From UBA6168 sp041752395 (GTDB taxonomy: Bacteria > Bacteroidota > Bacteroidia > Chitinophagales > Saprospiraceae), in assembly GCA_041752395.1 (NCBI GenBank), contig JBGSWN010000232.1:59119-123118 (forward strand): DNA of 64,000 bases, in the 5' to 3' direction. The notes beneath the pieces were generated by a model that was not told the DNA's origin, ran no database searches, and saw only the letters and a list, made by a program, of their open reading frames with translations. A program made the translations under genes and the position numbers. Positions 21,982 through 31,418 of the stretch are shown piece by piece (the first letter of the stretch is position 1; every line of letters starts with the position of its first letter).

Positions 21982-24386
21982 TAAAACTGGACCCTCCACA
22001 GCAAGTCTGGGAAGAAGCCAATCTGGTTCACCTGCTGTACTTCGCCTTTCTCTCGGTCGAAGCGGTAGGTGAACACGTTTTCATGGTTCGTCACATTCTG
22101 GAAATCGAGGAAAAACTGCTGTGAAAGCTTGCGTTTTTTGCTGTTCAGGCGGTAGCCAAACTTCACGTCCCAGCGCAGGTACGGGTCAATCCGCTCGCTG
22201 TACGCCTTGTCTTCTTGGAACACTTGTTTGCCTTCGGCAATGCTCGCCGCCAAGTCAATTGGCGTGTAAAAACGCCCGCCCGCTGCCGTGAATTTAGTGT
22301 CAAAAGTCAGGGCGTTGCGCTTGTCCTTTCCTATTTTCACCTCTTTTCCCGCCAAGAAATTCATCGTGTATTTGTTATTGAAAGCCGTGTTGCGCTCCAC
22401 GCCGTCGCTGCCCTTGTACTTGCTGTCAAACACGGACCCAGTCACCAGCACGTAGTAGCCTTTGCTGAAAAATTTCTCCACCGTCAGCTCGGCGCCGTAG
22501 TTCTTCCCAGTGCCTTCGTTTACCAAATAATGCTCCTCTGGGAAGCCAAAATCAGCGCCCACGTTCAGCATCGAAAAGCTGCCCGGTTGGCTTTGCACAG
22601 GCACGTTGCCCAGCGCTTGGTAGTAGGTTTCCGCCTTGATGCGCCAGTCGCCACCCACTTTCACATCGTAGCCCAGCACGAACTGGTTGCTGCGGGTGAA
22701 TTCCATGTCCTTGTTCGTGCGCACCTGCTCGCCATCTGGCAAGGTCACTTGCAGGAAGTACATCGGCAGGGGCTGCATTTGGCTGTGCAGGCCGTAGCCG
22801 AGGTTCAGGGTCTGGTTTTCCGTCAAATGAAAGTTCAGGGCAAGGCGTGGCTCTACGGCCCAAGTGTCATTGAAAGTAAGGTACTGCGTGTGCAGGCCAC
22901 CGTTCAGCGTCAGTTTTTCACTCAGGCGATACTGCGTTTGGGCATAAGCTTGCAGCAGGCCAAGGTTGCCGTCGAAGTCCCGCAGCGTCGCCCAATCGGG
23001 GCGGGCCTCCCGGTCACGCAGGTAGTTGTTCAGGTGAAAAAGCTCGGCGATGACGCCCGTGCGCAGCGTTAGGCGGGCATTGTATTTTTTGTTCAAAAGG
23101 CTTGAAAAAGTATAGCGGTTCACGGCGTCGTCCACCTGCAGTTGTCGGCGGATGGTGCCGTCTTCCAGCACCCGGTCTTCGTTGTAGGTATTGGCGGAAT
23201 TGGAAGCGGCGACGGTCGTGCGGAGGTAGGTCGTCTCGTTGAGGAGCAGGCGGTGAGTAAGGCCGAGTACACCAAACTGCGAGGTGACGTAGCTGTTTTG
23301 GTCGGTTTCACCATAAAAATCCTCCGCCGAAAGGTCTTTTCCGATGAAGTCAATATTGCTCAAACCGCCGATGCCGAACAGGCTGAAATTGCCGAATTTG
23401 GTTTTGGGCAGATCCACTTTGAACGACAAATCCTTGTATTTTGGCGTGGCCGTCGTACCGATGTTCAGCCCCGCCTCGTTCGCCAATTCCGCAAACGAAT
23501 TGCGGAAACTGACGAGGTAGGAACCGCCGTTGCCCCCACTTTTCCCCTTTTCCTTTTTCCTTTTTCCTTCCAAAGGCCCTTCTGCCATCGCCTCCAAGCC
23601 GCTGAACATCGCCAATTGCACCGTGTATTCGTGGTTTTCTTTGTTGCCGCTTCGCAAAGCGATGTCGAAAACGCCCGACAGCGCATTGCCATATTCCGCC
23701 GGGAAAGCCGAGGTCAGGAAGTCGCTGTTTTTCAGCAAATTGGTGTTGAGGGCGCTCACCGGGCCGCCCGTCGTGCCGAGAGTAGAGTAATGGTTTGGGT
23801 TCGGAATGGCAACGCCGTCCAGTCGCCACAGCAGTCCTGTCGGCGAGTTGCCCCGAACGACGATGTCGTTGCGGCTGTCGTCGCTGATGTTCACGCCAGC
23901 GAAGTTAGCAGCCATGCGGGCCGCATCGTTTCGGGCACCGGAGTAGCGGGTCACTTCTTCCAGTGAAAACTGCCGGGCGCTGATAGTGGCCAGTTCGTTG
24001 CCCGCCTTGTCCTTGTCCACTTGGGCCGTCACCACGACCTCGTTCAGTTGGGTGAAGGATTCGGCCATTTTCACCTCCAGAAAAACCTCCTTGCCCGCCG
24101 TGACGACGATGTTCGGGATGGAGACGCCCTCGTAGCCGATGTAGCTGAAACGAAGGGTCTGCCTGCCCACCGGCACGTTTTCGAGGGCAAACGAACCGTC
24201 GGGTTCCGTGACCGTGCCCGTGGTTTCGGAAGCACCCAACAACTCAACGGCCACGCCGATGAGCGGCGTTTCCGATTGTTGGTCGAGGACGGTTCCTCGA
24301 ACGGTCTGGGTGGGATTTTGGGCAAAGCCCATTGCTGCGAAAAACAGCAGTGCAAATGTAGATGTGAGAAGTCGGGTGATTTTCAT
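21981..24386 (-). CDS. TonB-dependent outer-membrane receptor with carboxypeptidase-like regulatory domain
   Basis: 801 aa from the ATG at 24384-24386 (MKITRLLTSTFALLFFAAMGFAQ). The order is an N-terminal CarboxypepD_reg-like domain (RGTVLDQQSETPLIGVAVELLG...), then a plug domain (NEVVVTAQVDKDKAGNELA...VRGNSPTGLLWRLDGVAIPNP), then a 22-strand barrel ending LLWRVQF. Such receptors import iron chelates, cobalamin or oligomers using TonB energy. No SusD partner follows, so it is not a classical SusC. Residues near 280 (EGKRKKEKGKSGGNGG) are encoded by a CCTTTTT period-7 repeat inserted in frame in what should be a barrel strand or loop. Confidence 0.9.
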   Translation of the reverse strand: MKITRLLTSTFALLFFAAMGFAQNPTQTVRGTVLDQQSETPLIGVAVELLGASETTGTVTEPDGSFALENVPVGRQTLRFSYIGYEGVSIPNIVVTAGKEVFLEVKMAESFTQLNEVVVTAQVDKDKAGNELATISARQFSLEEVTRYSGARNDAARMAANFAGVNISDDSRNDIVVRGNSPTGLLWRLDGVAIPNPNHYSTLGTTGGPVSALNTNLLKNSDFLTSAFPAEYGNALSGVFDIALRSGNKENHEYTVQLAMFSGLEAMAEGPLEGKRKKEKGKSGGNGGSYLVSFRNSFAELANEAGLNIGTTATPKYKDLSFKVDLPKTKFGNFSLFGIGGLSNIDFIGKDLSAEDFYGETDQNSYVTSQFGVLGLTHRLLLNETTYLRTTVAASNSANTYNEDRVLEDGTIRRQLQVDDAVNRYTFSSLLNKKYNARLTLRTGVIAELFHLNNYLRDREARPDWATLRDFDGNLGLLQAYAQTQYRLSEKLTLNGGLHTQYLTFNDTWAVEPRLALNFHLTENQTLNLGYGLHSQMQPLPMYFLQVTLPDGEQVRTNKDMEFTRSNQFVLGYDVKVGGDWRIKAETYYQALGNVPVQSQPGSFSMLNVGADFGFPEEHYLVNEGTGKNYGAELTVEKFFSKGYYVLVTGSVFDSKYKGSDGVERNTAFNNKYTMNFLAGKEVKIGKDKRNALTFDTKFTAAGGRFYTPIDLAASIAEGKQVFQEDKAYSERIDPYLRWDVKFGYRLNSKKRKLSQQFFLDFQNVTNHENVFTYRFDREKGEVQQVNQIGFFPDLLWRVQF
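23541..23571. repeat. Period-7 repeat (CCTTTTT words) inside the TonB receptor gene
   Basis: The plus strand reads TTTCCCCTTTTCCTTTTTCC and then TTTTTCCTTCC, with CCTTTTT at 7-base spacing. It encodes a Lys/Gly-rich peptide (KRKKEKGKSGG) unlike the neighbouring beta strands. Confidence 0.75.
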
Positions 24387-24524
24387 GACGCTAATTTTTG
24401 ATGAAAAATTTGATGGCGCAAAAATGGGCGTCGGCGGCAAGGTGAGCGAGCGGTTTCCGATGAATTGTGAAAAGGGTGGGATGAACTGTCGTTAAAACAG
24501 CGCCACAAGGCCGTTTCCTAGCAC

Positions 24525-25427
24525 TCAATTTTTCAGCATTTTCACCTTAAAAATCAGCACACTGTTCGCTGGCACCTTGCCGACGGGGATTGGCCCGTAA
24601 GCCAATTTCGAAGGCACAAGCAGCCAACCTTCGCTGCCTGGCGCAAAAAATTGCAGCCCTTCTTCCCAGCCTTCGATGACCGTTGCAGTGCCGAGCGTGA
24701 ACTCAAATTTGTCCGATTTATCAATCTCGGTGCCATCCAGCAGGTAGCCTTCGTAGGCGATTTTCACTTTTGCGCCGGGCTTTGGAGGTGTGCCTTTTCC
24801 GGTTTTCGTGATGCCGTAGCTCAGGCCGGAATTGGTGCGCCGAACGACCAGCCCGTTCGCTTGGGCATACTCCTCGATGGCCTTCAAATCTTGTTGAAAT
24901 TGCAGCTTCCGATTGGCTTCGTAATCGAGGCGCTCCCGTTCTTCCAAGTCTCGCATGTACTGGTCGTATTGCTCGAAATTCATCACGTCCAGTAGTTCCA
25001 CTTCGTAAATCAGCGCTGCATCAGCAGGTACGGAACCCTGCACGCCGTATTGCTGATAGCCCAGTTTGGATGGGACAAACAGCGTTGCGACACTTCCTTT
25101 TTTCAGCAATTGCACCCCTTGGTCGAGGCCCTTGATGACCTCGTGGTTGCCCACTTGGAACACGAGCGGGTCGCCCGCTTCCGATTGGTCAAACACCGTG
25201 CTGTCGAGCAGCATGGCCCGGTATTTCACGAGCGCATAATCGCCTTTGGCGGGAGGGTTCCCACTGCCTTTTTTTGAAATTAAATAATGGAGCCCTTCGG
25301 GCGAAGCCTGTGTGGCGAGCTGGTTTTTTTGCAAAAAATCTTCTAGGGAAGGCAGTTCGCCTGTTTGCGCAAGCGACCAGTTTACCCCTAAAAAAACAAG
25401 GAATACGAGCAGTTGTATCTTTTTCAT
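24525..25427 (-). CDS. FKBP-type peptidyl-prolyl isomerase with two FKBP domains
   Basis: 300 aa with signal peptide MKKIQLLVFLVFLGVNWSLAQ. There are two FKBP domains. The first covers ~45-150 (GSGNPPAKGDYALVKYRAMLLDSTVFDQS...VIKGLDQGVQLLKKGSVATLFVPSKLGYQQYG). The second covers ~200-300 (GKGTPPKPGAKVKIAYEGYLLDGTEIDKS...VIEGWEEGLQFFAPGSEGWLLVPSKLAYGP). A charged helix (DQYMRDLEERERLDYEANRK) joins them. The protein probably assists folding of periplasmic or outer-membrane proteins; several Bacteroidota gliding-motility systems use a related FKBP (GldI). The fusion of two domains on one chain is typical of FkpA-like relatives in this phylum. Confidence 0.9.
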   Translation of the reverse strand: MKKIQLLVFLVFLGVNWSLAQTGELPSLEDFLQKNQLATQASPEGLHYLISKKGSGNPPAKGDYALVKYRAMLLDSTVFDQSEAGDPLVFQVGNHEVIKGLDQGVQLLKKGSVATLFVPSKLGYQQYGVQGSVPADAALIYEVELLDVMNFEQYDQYMRDLEERERLDYEANRKLQFQQDLKAIEEYAQANGLVVRRTNSGLSYGITKTGKGTPPKPGAKVKIAYEGYLLDGTEIDKSDKFEFTLGTATVIEGWEEGLQFFAPGSEGWLLVPSKLAYGPIPVGKVPANSVLIFKVKMLKN

Positions 25428-25460
25428 TTGAATGGTAAAAATGGTTTCTAAATAAATTCC

Positions 25461-25494
25461 CTCACGCTCTCACCTCTCTCACGCTCTCACCTCT
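25461..25494. repeat. Perfect tandem 17-bp repeat between nadB and the FKBP gene
   Basis: CTCACGCTCTCACCTCT occurs at 25461-25477 and again at 25478-25494. Each unit is made of two CTCAC words. It directly follows the nadB stop codon on the minus strand. Confidence 0.8.
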
Positions 25495-25495
25495 C

Positions 25496-27100
25496 TTAAA
25501 GCAGCATCAAATCAATAAAATCAAGCTCCTCGGGATAGTCCGTGGTGAAATGCAGGCCTCGGCTTTCCCGCCGCATGGCCGCCGATCGGGTGATGAGGTA
25601 GGCGATGGTCAGAAGGTTGCGCAGCTCGCAGAGTTGTGGTGAAATGGTGGTTTTGTTGTACAGTTCCTCGGTCTCTTTGTAGAGCAAATAGAGGCGGTCG
25701 TTGGCCCGTTGGAGGCGCTCGTTGCTCCGCACGATGCCCACGTAGTAGCTCATCACATCCTTCAGTTCCTTGATACTTTGGGTGATGAGAATCAGCTCCT
25801 GTGGGTCCATTGTGCCTTGGGCATTCCAGTCAGGGATGGCTGCCGTCGGCAATGCGATGCCGTCGATTTTCTCCCGAACTTCGAGGTAGATTCGGTGGGC
25901 AAAAACCATTGCTTCCAGCAGCGAATTGGAGGCGAGGCGATTGGCACCGTGCAGGCCCGTGCAGGTACATTCGCCAGCGGCGTAGAGGCGCTGGATGCTG
26001 GTGCGGCCCATCTCGTCGGTGTGGATGCCCCCGCACATGTAGTGGCAGGCGGGCGTGACAGGTATCATATCCTTCATCGGGTCAATGCCGATGCTCAAAC
26101 ATTTTTCGTAGATGGTGGGGAAATGGGCGATGAAGCCCTCCTTGTCGAGGTGGCGGCAATCGAGGTACATGTGCTCGACGCCCTGTATTTTCATCTCCCG
26201 GTCAATGGCCCTGGCAACGATGTCACGGGGGGCGAGGCTGCCCCGTTCGTCGTATTTCTTCATAAATTCCTCGCCCTGCGGCGTCTTCAAAACAGCCCCA
26301 AAACCTCGCACTGCTTCCGACACGAGGAAGGCCGGGTTGTCGCCCGCCGGATTGTAGAGTGCCGTTGGGTGGAACTGCACGAACTCCATGTTCTGGATGC
26401 GGCCCTTCGCCCGATAGACCATCGCCATGCCGTCACCTGTAGCGATGACGGGGTTGGTGGTGTTGCGGTAAACCTGACCTGCACCGCCCGTGGCTAGCAG
26501 CGTCACCTTGGCGAGCAGCGTCTCGATTTTCCCGGTCTGCTTGTTCAGGGCATAAGCACCGTAACATTCGATGTCGGGCGTGACCCTCGTCACGGTATGC
26601 CCCAAATGGTGCTGGGTGATGATGTCAATGGCGAAATAATGCTCCAGTACGGTGATGTTCGGCGTGGCGTCGGCTTGGGCGCTGAGGGTACGTTGCATCT
26701 CCCAGCCCGTGAGGTCTTTGTAGTGGAGGATGCGGTTTTCGCTGTGGCCCCCTTCCTTGGCGAGGTCGTAGGTTTCGGTTTTGTTTTTGTCAAAACGGGC
26801 GCCCCAGTCAATGATTTCCTGCACCCGGTCGGGGCCTTCCTTCACCACGATTTCCACGATTTTTGGGTCGCAAAGCCCGTCGCCAGCGATGAGCGTGTCC
26901 TCGATATGCTTCTGGTAGCTGTCTGTCTTGAAGTCCCAAACGGCGGCCACGCCACCTTGTGCGTAGCGGGTGTTGCTCTCGGTTTCGTTGGTTTTGGTGA
27001 GCACGGTGATGTGGAGGTCGGGTCGCTCTTGGGCTATTTTGAGGGCAAAAGTGAGCCCGGCGATGCCGGAGCCGAGAACCAGTATGTCGCTTTGAATCAT
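25496..27100 (-). CDS. nadB: L-aspartate oxidase
   Basis: 534 aa, normal length. It oxidises L-aspartate to iminoaspartate, the first step of de novo NAD synthesis, with FAD as cofactor. The FAD-binding motif VLGSGIAGLTFALKIA is at the N-terminus. TNETESNTRYAQGGVAAVW and HSENRILHYKDLTG follow. FHPTALYNPAGDNPAFLVSEAVRGFGAVL and RGSLAPRDIVARAIDREM carry the succinate dehydrogenase/NadB active-site region. The CHYMCGGIHTDEMGRTSIQRLYAAGE motif is also present. No nadA or nadC is adjacent. A TAACTTTG -7-like box lies 22 bases upstream of the ATG. Confidence 0.97.
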   Translation of the reverse strand: MIQSDILVLGSGIAGLTFALKIAQERPDLHITVLTKTNETESNTRYAQGGVAAVWDFKTDSYQKHIEDTLIAGDGLCDPKIVEIVVKEGPDRVQEIIDWGARFDKNKTETYDLAKEGGHSENRILHYKDLTGWEMQRTLSAQADATPNITVLEHYFAIDIITQHHLGHTVTRVTPDIECYGAYALNKQTGKIETLLAKVTLLATGGAGQVYRNTTNPVIATGDGMAMVYRAKGRIQNMEFVQFHPTALYNPAGDNPAFLVSEAVRGFGAVLKTPQGEEFMKKYDERGSLAPRDIVARAIDREMKIQGVEHMYLDCRHLDKEGFIAHFPTIYEKCLSIGIDPMKDMIPVTPACHYMCGGIHTDEMGRTSIQRLYAAGECTCTGLHGANRLASNSLLEAMVFAHRIYLEVREKIDGIALPTAAIPDWNAQGTMDPQELILITQSIKELKDVMSYYVGIVRSNERLQRANDRLYLLYKETEELYNKTTISPQLCELRNLLTIAYLITRSAAMRRESRGLHFTTDYPEELDFIDLMLL

Positions 27101-27121
27101 GTTGTGTTTTGTTTACAAAAA

Positions 27122-27129
27122 CAAAGTTA
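27122..27129 (-). promoter_or_regulatory. Candidate -7 box for nadB
   Basis: The minus-strand sequence TAACTTTG fits TAnnTTTG. A TTTG lies 13 bases further upstream (27143-27146), closer than the usual spacing of about 19. Confidence 0.35.
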
Positions 27130-27247
27130 CGGAGTGGCGATACAAAGTTGGGACGTAAAAAAAATTGCGAAGCCAACTGCCGTATTTTTTTTTGAAATAG
27201 TTTGTCCTACTTTTAGCCGCTCATTTTTTTAACACTACAACATCAAA

Positions 27248-28033
27248 ATGGAAGAACCAAAAGCAAAGATTGACCGCATCATCGCCGAGGGTATTGATTT
27301 TAAATTTGGAGATTATATCAGTCGGGGCTTTGAAATATTTAAAAAAGAAGCCGGGCTTTTCATTGGTTTCACCGTGGTATTTTTCATCCTTTCTATGGTC
27401 ATTGGGTTGATACCATTCGTTGGGCCTGTTGCCAATAACCTGGTCATTTCGCCTGCCTTGACCGTAGGGTTTTACCTGGTGGCCCGCAAGCTCGATATTG
27501 GACAAGGCGCCGAGTTTGGCGATTTTTTCAAAGGCTTTGATTTTACAGGGCAATTAGTCATCGCTACAATAGTCAAAAGCCTGATAATCGGCCTTACCTT
27601 TATCCCATTTGCCTTGATATTTTGGAAGTATGGCTGGGTGGAATGGTACATGGAAATCATTAAAAATCCCGGTACGCCACCCACCGATTATCCTGAATTT
27701 CCGCCACTTTGGTCGCTGCTACTATTGTTGCCAACCATATTCCTGTCCGTAATTTATGCTTGGACCTACCTTTTCATCGCATTTTATAAAATGCAATTCT
27801 GGGATGCAATGGAGGCCAGCCGCAAGCTGATAGCGAAGAATTGGCTAACGATTTTTGCCTTCTTGCTGGTGGTGGGTCTCATCCTGTTTGCGGGCTTACT
27901 CTTGCTGTGCGTTGGTGTACTGGTCACCTTCCCCGCTGCCATGTGCATGTCTTACGCCGCCTTTGCCGATGTTACCAAGTTGAACGAAGAGCCTAGCGAG
28001 GGAGCCGGGATTGAGGAGCATTTGATTGGGTAA
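27248..28033 (+). CDS. Integral membrane protein of unknown function
   Basis: 261 aa, ATG at 27248. After an N-terminal soluble stretch (FKFGDYISRGFEIFKKEAGLFIGFTVVFF) it has about six membrane helices arranged in pairs. The pattern 'soluble amphipathic helix, then paired helices' and FGDYISRGFEIFKKEAG resemble the DUF975/glycerophosphodiester-phosphodiesterase membrane-domain superfamily, but no catalytic motif is visible. It is transcribed towards the convergent cysteine synthase gene and shares its terminator. Confidence 0.75.
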   Translation: MEEPKAKIDRIIAEGIDFKFGDYISRGFEIFKKEAGLFIGFTVVFFILSMVIGLIPFVGPVANNLVISPALTVGFYLVARKLDIGQGAEFGDFFKGFDFTGQLVIATIVKSLIIGLTFIPFALIFWKYGWVEWYMEIIKNPGTPPTDYPEFPPLWSLLLLLPTIFLSVIYAWTYLFIAFYKMQFWDAMEASRKLIAKNWLTIFAFLLVVGLILFAGLLLLCVGVLVTFPAAMCMSYAAFADVTKLNEEPSEGAGIEEHLIG

Positions 28034-28052
28034 AATCAAGTTTACCCCAACG

Positions 28053-28092
28053 AAAAAGCCGCCCCAACCAGTCAGGTCGGGGCGGCTTTTTT
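28053..28092. terminator. Bidirectional terminator between convergent genes
   Basis: AAAAAGCCGCCCC (28053-28065) pairs with GGGGCGGCTTTTT (28079-28091). There are A- and T-runs on both sides, so it can stop transcription from both the membrane-protein gene and the cysteine synthase gene. Confidence 0.92.
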
Positions 28093-28110
28093 ATGCTAAA
28101 AAATGGAGAA

Positions 28111-29145
28111 TCAGATACTTGGAATAAACGCTGGCAGCGGAAGCGGCTCTTCCATTTCTTCGTAAACATCGGTGAGGAAGCCCTTGGATTCCATCCATGC
28201 ATCGTTGAAGACTTTGCCAAGGTACTTGCTGCCGTGGTCGGGCAGGATGAGCACCACCACATCGTCTTTCGTGAACTCATCTTGGATTTGAAGCAGCGCC
28301 TGGATGCTGCCACCGCTGGAGTAACCAGCGAAAATACCTTCCATCAACGCCAATTCACGGGTGCGCAGGGCACTCTCCCGGTCGGTCACTTTCACGAATT
28401 TGTCAATCAGCTCGAAATTGCAGTTGGCAGGGATGATGTTCTTGCCTGTGCCTTCGATTTCGTAGCTGTAAATCTCTTTGGTATCGTACTCGCCCGTCTC
28501 GTGGTATTTCTGCAAGGCCGAGCCGTAGGCATCCACACCGATGACACGGATATTCGGGTTTTGCTCCTTGAGGTATTGCGCCGTACCACTCAGCGTACCG
28601 CCAGTGCCAGTGCTGGCGATGAGCGCCGTGATTTTACCTTCTGTCTGTTCCCACAATTCTGGGCCAGTGGTCAGGTAGTGCGCACGGGCGTTTTCCGTAT
28701 TGAAATTCTGGTTGATGTACAGCGAGTTGGGGATTTCCCGTGCCTTGCGCTCGGCCACTTTGTAGTAGGAGCGAGGGTCTTCGGGCTTCGCCTCTTTTGG
28801 GCAAATGATGACTTCGGCGCCCATGGCCTGCAGGCAGTCAATTTTTTCTCTCGAAACTTTGCTGGTAAGCGTCAGCACGCATTTGTAGCCTTTCACGGCT
28901 GCGCACATGGCGAGACTGAAGCCAGTATTTCCACTGGTCGCTTCAATGAGCGTACCACCGGGGTGCAACCTTCCGGAGCGCTCGGCTTCCTCTATCATGT
29001 GCAAGGCAATGCGATCCTTGGCCGACTGGCCAGGGTTGAAGCCTTCACATTTTACATAAACAGTTGGAGCAATGGTCTGGGTAATACGGTTGAGACGGAT
29101 GAGCGGTGTGCGCCCAATCGTTTCTAAGATGCTGTTATAAGTCAT
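28111..29145 (-). CDS. PLP-dependent cysteine synthase / cystathionine beta-synthase family enzyme
   Basis: 344 aa from the ATG at 29143-29145 (MTYNSILETIGRTPLIRLN). The PLP lysine is in GQSAKDRIALHMIEEAE, the phosphate-anchoring and substrate loop is EATSGNTGFSLAM, the glycine loop is STGTGGTLSGTAQYLKE, and the C-terminal PLP-binding serine lies in GIFAGYSSGGSIQALL. The enzyme either adds sulfide to O-acetylserine or condenses serine with homocysteine. FNTENARAHYLTTGPELWEQTEG favours the CBS/PLP-fold group of Bacteroidota, but there is no CBS domain pair at the C-terminus. The exact substrate is therefore open. A TATCTTTG -7 box lies 48 bases upstream. Confidence 0.9.
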   Translation of the reverse strand: MTYNSILETIGRTPLIRLNRITQTIAPTVYVKCEGFNPGQSAKDRIALHMIEEAERSGRLHPGGTLIEATSGNTGFSLAMCAAVKGYKCVLTLTSKVSREKIDCLQAMGAEVIICPKEAKPEDPRSYYKVAERKAREIPNSLYINQNFNTENARAHYLTTGPELWEQTEGKITALIASTGTGGTLSGTAQYLKEQNPNIRVIGVDAYGSALQKYHETGEYDTKEIYSYEIEGTGKNIIPANCNFELIDKFVKVTDRESALRTRELALMEGIFAGYSSGGSIQALLQIQDEFTKDDVVVLILPDHGSKYLGKVFNDAWMESKGFLTDVYEEMEEPLPLPAFIPSI

Positions 29146-29193
29146 AGACCAGCGAACTTTTGGATGTAGTATTTCCTGCGAATGAATGTGCTG

Positions 29194-29201
29194 CAAAGAT
29201 A
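29194..29201 (-). promoter_or_regulatory. Candidate -7 box for the cysteine synthase gene
   Basis: The minus-strand sequence TATCTTTG is an exact TAnnTTTG match, 48 bases before the ATG. The -33 region is not obvious. Confidence 0.45.
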
Positions 29202-29289
29202 CAACAATGATAACGAAGGTAGGAAATCCTTGTAAAAATTAACCTTTGGGGTGGGTTATTTTGAAAAAAAACCTAAAATATGCGGTGTT

Positions 29290-31389
29290 TTATACCAAGA
29301 GCTGGAAGGTAATCCAGCTACCAAGGTAGGCCAGCAGTCCCATGAAGGTGAACTGAATCAAAGGCCATTTCCAAGTGCCCGTTTCCCGCCGCACCACGGC
29401 CAGTGTGCTCATGCATTGCAGCGCAAAAACATAAAAAACCAGCAGCGAGGCCGAGGTGGCCGCCGTGTAAACCTTCTCGCCAGTGCTAGGATTGCGGGCT
29501 TGCGCAAGGCGGTTGTGGATAGTTCCTTCATCGTCGGTGTTGCCGATGCTGTAGATGGTGGCCATTGTGGCGACGAAGACTTCCCGTGCGGCAAACGAAG
29601 TGATGAGCGCAATGCCGATTTTCCAGTCAAAGCCTAGTGGACGAATAACTGGTTCGATGAACTTTCCGAGGTGCCCGGCAAAGCTCGCCTCGATTTTGTA
29701 GCTTGCCACGAGGTTGCTCGTGGCTGTTTCGTCGAGGTTTTTTTGCTGCGCAACGAGCGTGGCCTCCGCCTTCGCAGCCTCCATTTTTGCCGAAGGCCCA
29801 TAGCTGGCCAAGCCCCAAAGTATCACGCTGGCCACCAAAATGACCTTGCCCGCACCCAGCACGAAGGCCGATGTTTTCTCCCAAATCGTAATCCCAACGT
29901 TGCGCCAAACAGGCAATCGGTAAGGCGGAATCTGCATCATCAACCACGAAGGCTCGGTGGATTTTAGTATTTTTTTGAGCACCCAAGCTGAGCCGAGCGC
30001 TGCCACAATGCCCATCAAATAAAGCCCCATGAACGCTAGTCCTTGTGCATTGAAAATGCCGAGCACGCGCTTCGGAGGCACCACAAAACCGATGAGTACA
30101 GTGTAAACAGGAATCCTTGCGGAGCAACTAATCAGCGGCGTGACGAGGATGGTGATGAGCCGCTCCTTCCAGTTGCTGATGGTGCGGGTGGACATGATGG
30201 CCGGTATTGCGCAAGCACCACCAGAAACCAGCGCTACCACGCTGCGCCCGTTCAGCCCGAACTGCTGCATCAATTTATCGAAAATGAAAACGGCACGGGA
30301 CATGTAGCCCACCTCTTCCAGCAAGGTGACGAGGAAAAACAGGATGGCAATCTGCGGCACAAAAACCACGATGCCGCCCAGCCCGGACAGAACGCCCTCC
30401 GTGAGCAGGTCGGTGAACCAGCCGCTGGGCAGTTTTTCTTGCAGCAATTCAGAAAGCCAACCGAAGCTCGACTCAATCCAGTCCATCGGGTAGGCGGCCC
30501 AGGCGAACATGGCTTGGAACACCAAGAACATTACCCCGAAAAAAATGATGGGCGCCAGTATAGGCTGCGTCAGCACGTTGTCGAGGCGGTCGCTGAAGGT
30601 CGTTTTTTCGGCTTTTTGTGAAATGGCTTTTTGTAAAAAAGGCGTGAAAAGCTCAAAGCGGCGCATCGTTTCCACGATTTGCAGGCGCAAGCCGTTGAAA
30701 CCTTCCACCTCACAAATATGGGTGACGTCAGATATTTCCTTTGCCGTCAGGTGCGGCAATTTCAGGGCGTGATGGGAGACGAGCAGCGCCCGGTAAGGGT
30801 TTTCGATGCCCAGCAATTGCTGTACTTGGGTCAGCGTGTTCACCTCCATCGGCCCCGGCTGGTAGAGCGGGTCGGTGCTTTTTTTGCTCCGCAAAATATT
30901 GGAAACGGCCTGTTTCAGCTCGTCCATGTTTTCGCCAGTGCGTCCGCTCACGGTGAGCACGGGCATTTGCAGAAACTCCGAAAGCAAGCGTTTGTCAGCC
31001 ACGATACCCTCTTGTTCCGCCGTGTCGGCCATGTTCAGGGCCAAAATGCAGGGCAGGCCGAGGTCATTTATTTGGGTCAGGAGCAGGAGGTGTTTGTCGA
31101 GGTTGGTCATGTCGGCAACATAGACCACCGCATCGGGGAAGTTCTCGTCGTTGGGGTTGGCGAGTACGTTGAGGACGACTCGCTCGTCTTCGGAATTAGG
31201 GTAGAGGCTGTAGGCACCGGGGAAGTCCACGAGTACAACTTCCTCGTTATCAGACAGTTGGAGTTTTCCAGACTTTTTTTCTACGGTAACGCCAGGGAAG
31301 TTGGCTACCTTCTGTCGTAGCCCGGTGAGCTGATTGAAAATGGAAGATTTGCCGCTGTTCGGGTTTCCTGCAAGTGCTATTTTGTGCAT
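29290..31389 (-). CDS. feoB: Ferrous iron transport protein B
   Basis: 699 aa. The N-terminal G domain has the G1 motif AGNPNSGKSSIFNQLTG, the switch region NFPGVTVEKKSG, the G3 motif DFPGAYSL and the G4-like LALNMAD. A helical linker follows. The rest is the membrane part, with two Gate domains: the first around VVALVSGGACAIPAIMSTRTI (a conserved FeoB core with Cys), the second ending in ITSFAAREVFVATMATIYSIG. FeoB imports Fe(II) across the inner membrane. It forms an operon with feoA upstream on the same strand; an inverted word repeat lies in the 101-base gap. Confidence 0.97.
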   Translation of the reverse strand: MHKIALAGNPNSGKSSIFNQLTGLRQKVANFPGVTVEKKSGKLQLSDNEEVVLVDFPGAYSLYPNSEDERVVLNVLANPNDENFPDAVVYVADMTNLDKHLLLLTQINDLGLPCILALNMADTAEQEGIVADKRLLSEFLQMPVLTVSGRTGENMDELKQAVSNILRSKKSTDPLYQPGPMEVNTLTQVQQLLGIENPYRALLVSHHALKLPHLTAKEISDVTHICEVEGFNGLRLQIVETMRRFELFTPFLQKAISQKAEKTTFSDRLDNVLTQPILAPIIFFGVMFLVFQAMFAWAAYPMDWIESSFGWLSELLQEKLPSGWFTDLLTEGVLSGLGGIVVFVPQIAILFFLVTLLEEVGYMSRAVFIFDKLMQQFGLNGRSVVALVSGGACAIPAIMSTRTISNWKERLITILVTPLISCSARIPVYTVLIGFVVPPKRVLGIFNAQGLAFMGLYLMGIVAALGSAWVLKKILKSTEPSWLMMQIPPYRLPVWRNVGITIWEKTSAFVLGAGKVILVASVILWGLASYGPSAKMEAAKAEATLVAQQKNLDETATSNLVASYKIEASFAGHLGKFIEPVIRPLGFDWKIGIALITSFAAREVFVATMATIYSIGNTDDEGTIHNRLAQARNPSTGEKVYTAATSASLLVFYVFALQCMSTLAVVRRETGTWKWPLIQFTFMGLLAYLGSWITFQLLV

Positions 31390-31418
31390 ACTTTGAACCT
31401 GTCCTGACGTAGGAAGTT

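Noticed and set aside
22215..23072. Plus-strand reading frame of 285 codons
   Set aside because: Antisense shadow of the TonB receptor; product rich in His/Gln/Arg without any motif.
28093..29127. Plus-strand reading frame of 344 codons
   Set aside because: Antisense to the cysteine synthase gene, which has all PLP motifs.
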